Positions 5,636 to 7,303 of a stretch of DNA of 7,303 nt are shown here, in pieces (within the stretch, counting starts at the first letter, position 1; each line of letters starts with the position of its first letter). Location: positions 1-7,303 of the forward strand of contig DJFO01000053.1 in the NCBI GenBank assembly GCA_002432555.1, in the 5' to 3' direction. The stretch is from Marinagarivorans sp. UBA5870 (lineage in GTDB: Bacteria > Pseudomonadota > Gammaproteobacteria > Pseudomonadales > Cellvibrionaceae). The translations under genes were made by a program, and so were the position numbers. A model generated the notes under the pieces. The model was not told where the DNA came from. It worked only from the letters and a program-made list of their open reading frames with translations, and searched no databases.

Positions 5636-7303
5636 AAATATAGCGGGACGTAAACATCTGCCAAATCGGCTGGCAAGGTTCTACAAATGGCTGCTCGCTC
5701 TGGCAGGGTTGTGTTGGAGACAGCCTTAACCAAAAGGGCACAGGTGATGCGGATCTGAGAGTGTTCGGGTTGATACCGCTGCATTTGCGCGCTGAGCACA
5801 TGAACTAGCAGACTGGCGGCATCGTCAAGTTGGTTGAGCATAATCAAGGCCGCGGCTTGGCTTCTTTGTGAAAAAACAGTTTCAGCCTGTGTGGGATCCA
5901 GGAGTGAGTGGGCTAACGCGAAATCTTTAAGCGCGTCCCTTGGAAGGCGGGATACTAGATTGGCGTGGGCATTAAGAATATGCAGGCGGGCGGCAATGAC
6001 GGCGTCTTGCCGGCCAGACGAAGCATTTTTTAAATCGGCGATCATGGCTTGTGCCTCTGCAACTCTATTTAGATCGAGCAGTATGTCAACTTGCGAGAGA
6101 TCCAAATGTATCTTAGTGATGCTGTTTTTCTGCTCACCTTTATATACAGGGGCCTGCTTGATAAGCTCGAGAGCGTCTTCAAACCTCTGTTGTTTTTGCG
6201 CGAACTTCGCCAGGGCTCCTATAGCCGCGGCATGATAAGGGTGAGTCGGTGGCAGTTGCTTCTGTATGTTGGTATAGGCATCCTGGATCAATGTGGCGGC
6301 GCTTTCCATGTCATCTCTGTCCATCAGCATGCGCGCCAATACTAGCTGGGTATTGCTGGTTTCTGTATGTTCCTCCCCAAGTATTCTCTGTTTTATGGCC
6401 AGAGCTTCTTGCATGTTGGCAATTGCGGGATCCAAGCCGTCGTGCATGAACTGACTATTGGCGAGTATGTTGAGAGCAAAGGATCTCAAGCGGTCGCCGT
6501 CCGTACCTAAACGTGCAAGATAATTTATGGCTGACTGGGTAACCTCGGTCCCTTCCTGGCGTTTTTTCTGAGTGAACAGCACATGCCCCAAGAAAGCGAG
6601 CGCCTCCCCGTATAAAGGTGTCTGGGGCGGAGGGCCAGATTCAAGTTCCAGGCTTCGACGCAGCAAGGTCTCTGCCTCTGCATATTGCCCCAAGCCGATC
6701 TTTTGTTGCGCCAGGCTGACTTGAACCTGAGCGAGTAGAGCCTTGTCCAGCGAAGTTGCCGTCTTTGGATTGTTAATCAGGTTGCTCAAAATCTCTTGGG
6801 CTTTCTGATAATCCTGTTGCCGGAAATAAATTTTACTGAATATTGTGAGCAAAGGCGCTTGAATTTCCGGCGCCTCTTTCAATTCCTCATTAATTCTGGT
6901 CCTGGCTTGTTCCAATAAATCTGCGGCGGTGACCCCCTTCAAGCCCCCTTTATTAGGATCGGCGGCTTCAAACGTTTGGGCTAGAAAGTGAGAAACCTGC
7001 TCGGCTTTGCGCTGCTCGATTTCCGCTTTGGCCAAAGCTGCGGTTACACGGTTGTTTTGCAGTTGCATGGATGCTCCATACCCGAGCAACGCCAAACACG
7101 TGACGGCGGCCAACGCAATGGTGCGCCAGTTGCGGCGCACGTATTTACCGGCGTGATAGCCCAATGCCGCCCGACGGGCCAGAACGGGGAGATGGTGGCG
7201 GTAGGCGTGCAGATCGGCCCTCACCGCCTCAATGGAGGAGTAGCGTGCAGCGGGTTCTTTGCGCAGCATTTTCAGCACTATGGCGTCCAAGTCGCCCGAC
7301 AGG
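5620..7303 (-). CDS. C-terminal part of a membrane-bound Ser/Thr protein kinase with TPR region (5' end beyond the window)
   Basis: The frame is open to the right edge, so the gene is cut there and about 560 residues are visible. Counting from the first full codon (7300-7302), it starts LSGDLDAIVLKMLRKEP, with an invariant-type arginine in AARYSS. This is the last helices (subdomain XI) of a Hanks-type kinase domain; the ATP-binding and catalytic motifs lie outside. After a basic stretch (KYVRRNWR) comes one membrane helix, about 61-79 (DNA about 7066-7122), then a charged helical linker (EIEQRKAEQVSHFLAQTFEAADP), typical of kinase-TPR proteins. The remaining ~400 residues are helical repeats of TPR type, some resembling kinesin light chain repeats (LGEEHTET near 308-315). 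By the positive-inside rule the kinase is cytoplasmic and the TPR part periplasmic, probably sensing or binding a partner. The TTG at 7288-7290 is an internal leucine codon, not a start. In related genomes such kinases often sit beside an ECF sigma factor; that cannot be checked here. Confidence 0.9.
   Translation of the reverse strand, partial: LSGDLDAIVLKMLRKEPAARYSSIEAVRADLHAYRHHLPVLARRAALGYHAGKYVRRNWRTIALAAVTCLALLGYGASMQLQNNRVTAALAKAEIEQRKAEQVSHFLAQTFEAADPNKGGLKGVTAADLLEQARTRINEELKEAPEIQAPLLTIFSKIYFRQQDYQKAQEILSNLINNPKTATSLDKALLAQVQVSLAQQKIGLGQYAEAETLLRRSLELESGPPPQTPLYGEALAFLGHVLFTQKKRQEGTEVTQSAINYLARLGTDGDRLRSFALNILANSQFMHDGLDPAIANMQEALAIKQRILGEEHTETSNTQLVLARMLMDRDDMESAATLIQDAYTNIQKQLPPTHPYHAAAIGALAKFAQKQQRFEDALELIKQAPVYKGEQKNSITKIHLDLSQVDILLDLNRVAEAQAMIADLKNASSGRQDAVIAARLHILNAHANLVSRLPRDALKDFALAHSLLDPTQAETVFSQRSQAAALIMLNQLDDAASLLVHVLSAQMQRYQPEHSQIRITCALLVKAVSNTTLPERAAICRTLPADLADVYVPLYLKNAL

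Noticed and set aside
5834..6235. Plus-strand open frame of 133 codons opposite the kinase gene.
   Set aside because: It lies wholly antisense to a well-supported coding region with clear TPR character, and its own translation shows no recognisable features.
7288..7290. TTG as the start of a stand-alone 556-residue TPR protein.
   Set aside because: The frame continues upstream to the window edge and the residues on both sides (LSGDLDAIV) are the continuous end of a kinase domain, so the gene is cut by the window rather than starting here.

Overview
The window looks like chromosomal DNA from a free-living, Gram-negative gammaproteobacterium. Three things suggest this: a large TonB-dependent outer-membrane receptor with a TonB box of the EVVVTGS type, the tail of a membrane-anchored Ser/Thr kinase with a TPR region, and moderate to high GC. 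The style recalls marine or soil Cellvibrionales- or xanthomonad-like genomes. The genus cannot be fixed from the sequence alone.

Layout, left to right. Bases 1-176 are a non-coding leader with short inverted repeats and a weak promoter-like box. Bases 177-2984 (+) encode a complete TonB-dependent receptor. A 127-nt gap follows, containing a possible 11-bp stem structure. Bases 3112-4317 (+) and 4375-5583 (+) are two adjacent paralogous genes, about 58% identical in the mature proteins by hand alignment. They encode exported proteins of 401 and 402 residues with ten conserved cysteines, and I do not recognise the family. Bases 5620-7303 (-) hold the C-terminal part of a Ser/Thr protein kinase: the end of the kinase domain, one membrane helix and a long TPR sensor region. 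Its catalytic core lies beyond the right edge. It is convergent with the paralog pair, with 36 nt between the stop codons.

The three plus-strand genes could form one functional unit: an outer-membrane importer plus two secreted, disulfide-stabilised proteins that might bind, process or accompany its substrate. This is inference from position only. The kinase runs the other way and is probably an unrelated neighbour.

The most noteworthy part is the paralog pair. The proteins are built around repeated C-P-x-G-Y...C units, each holding one cysteine pair. Conservation between the two genes is uneven: the start of the mature coding region keeps the same codons, while another equally conserved protein segment has had most of its codons changed. 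No tRNA, rRNA, CRISPR array, insertion sequence or phage gene was seen.
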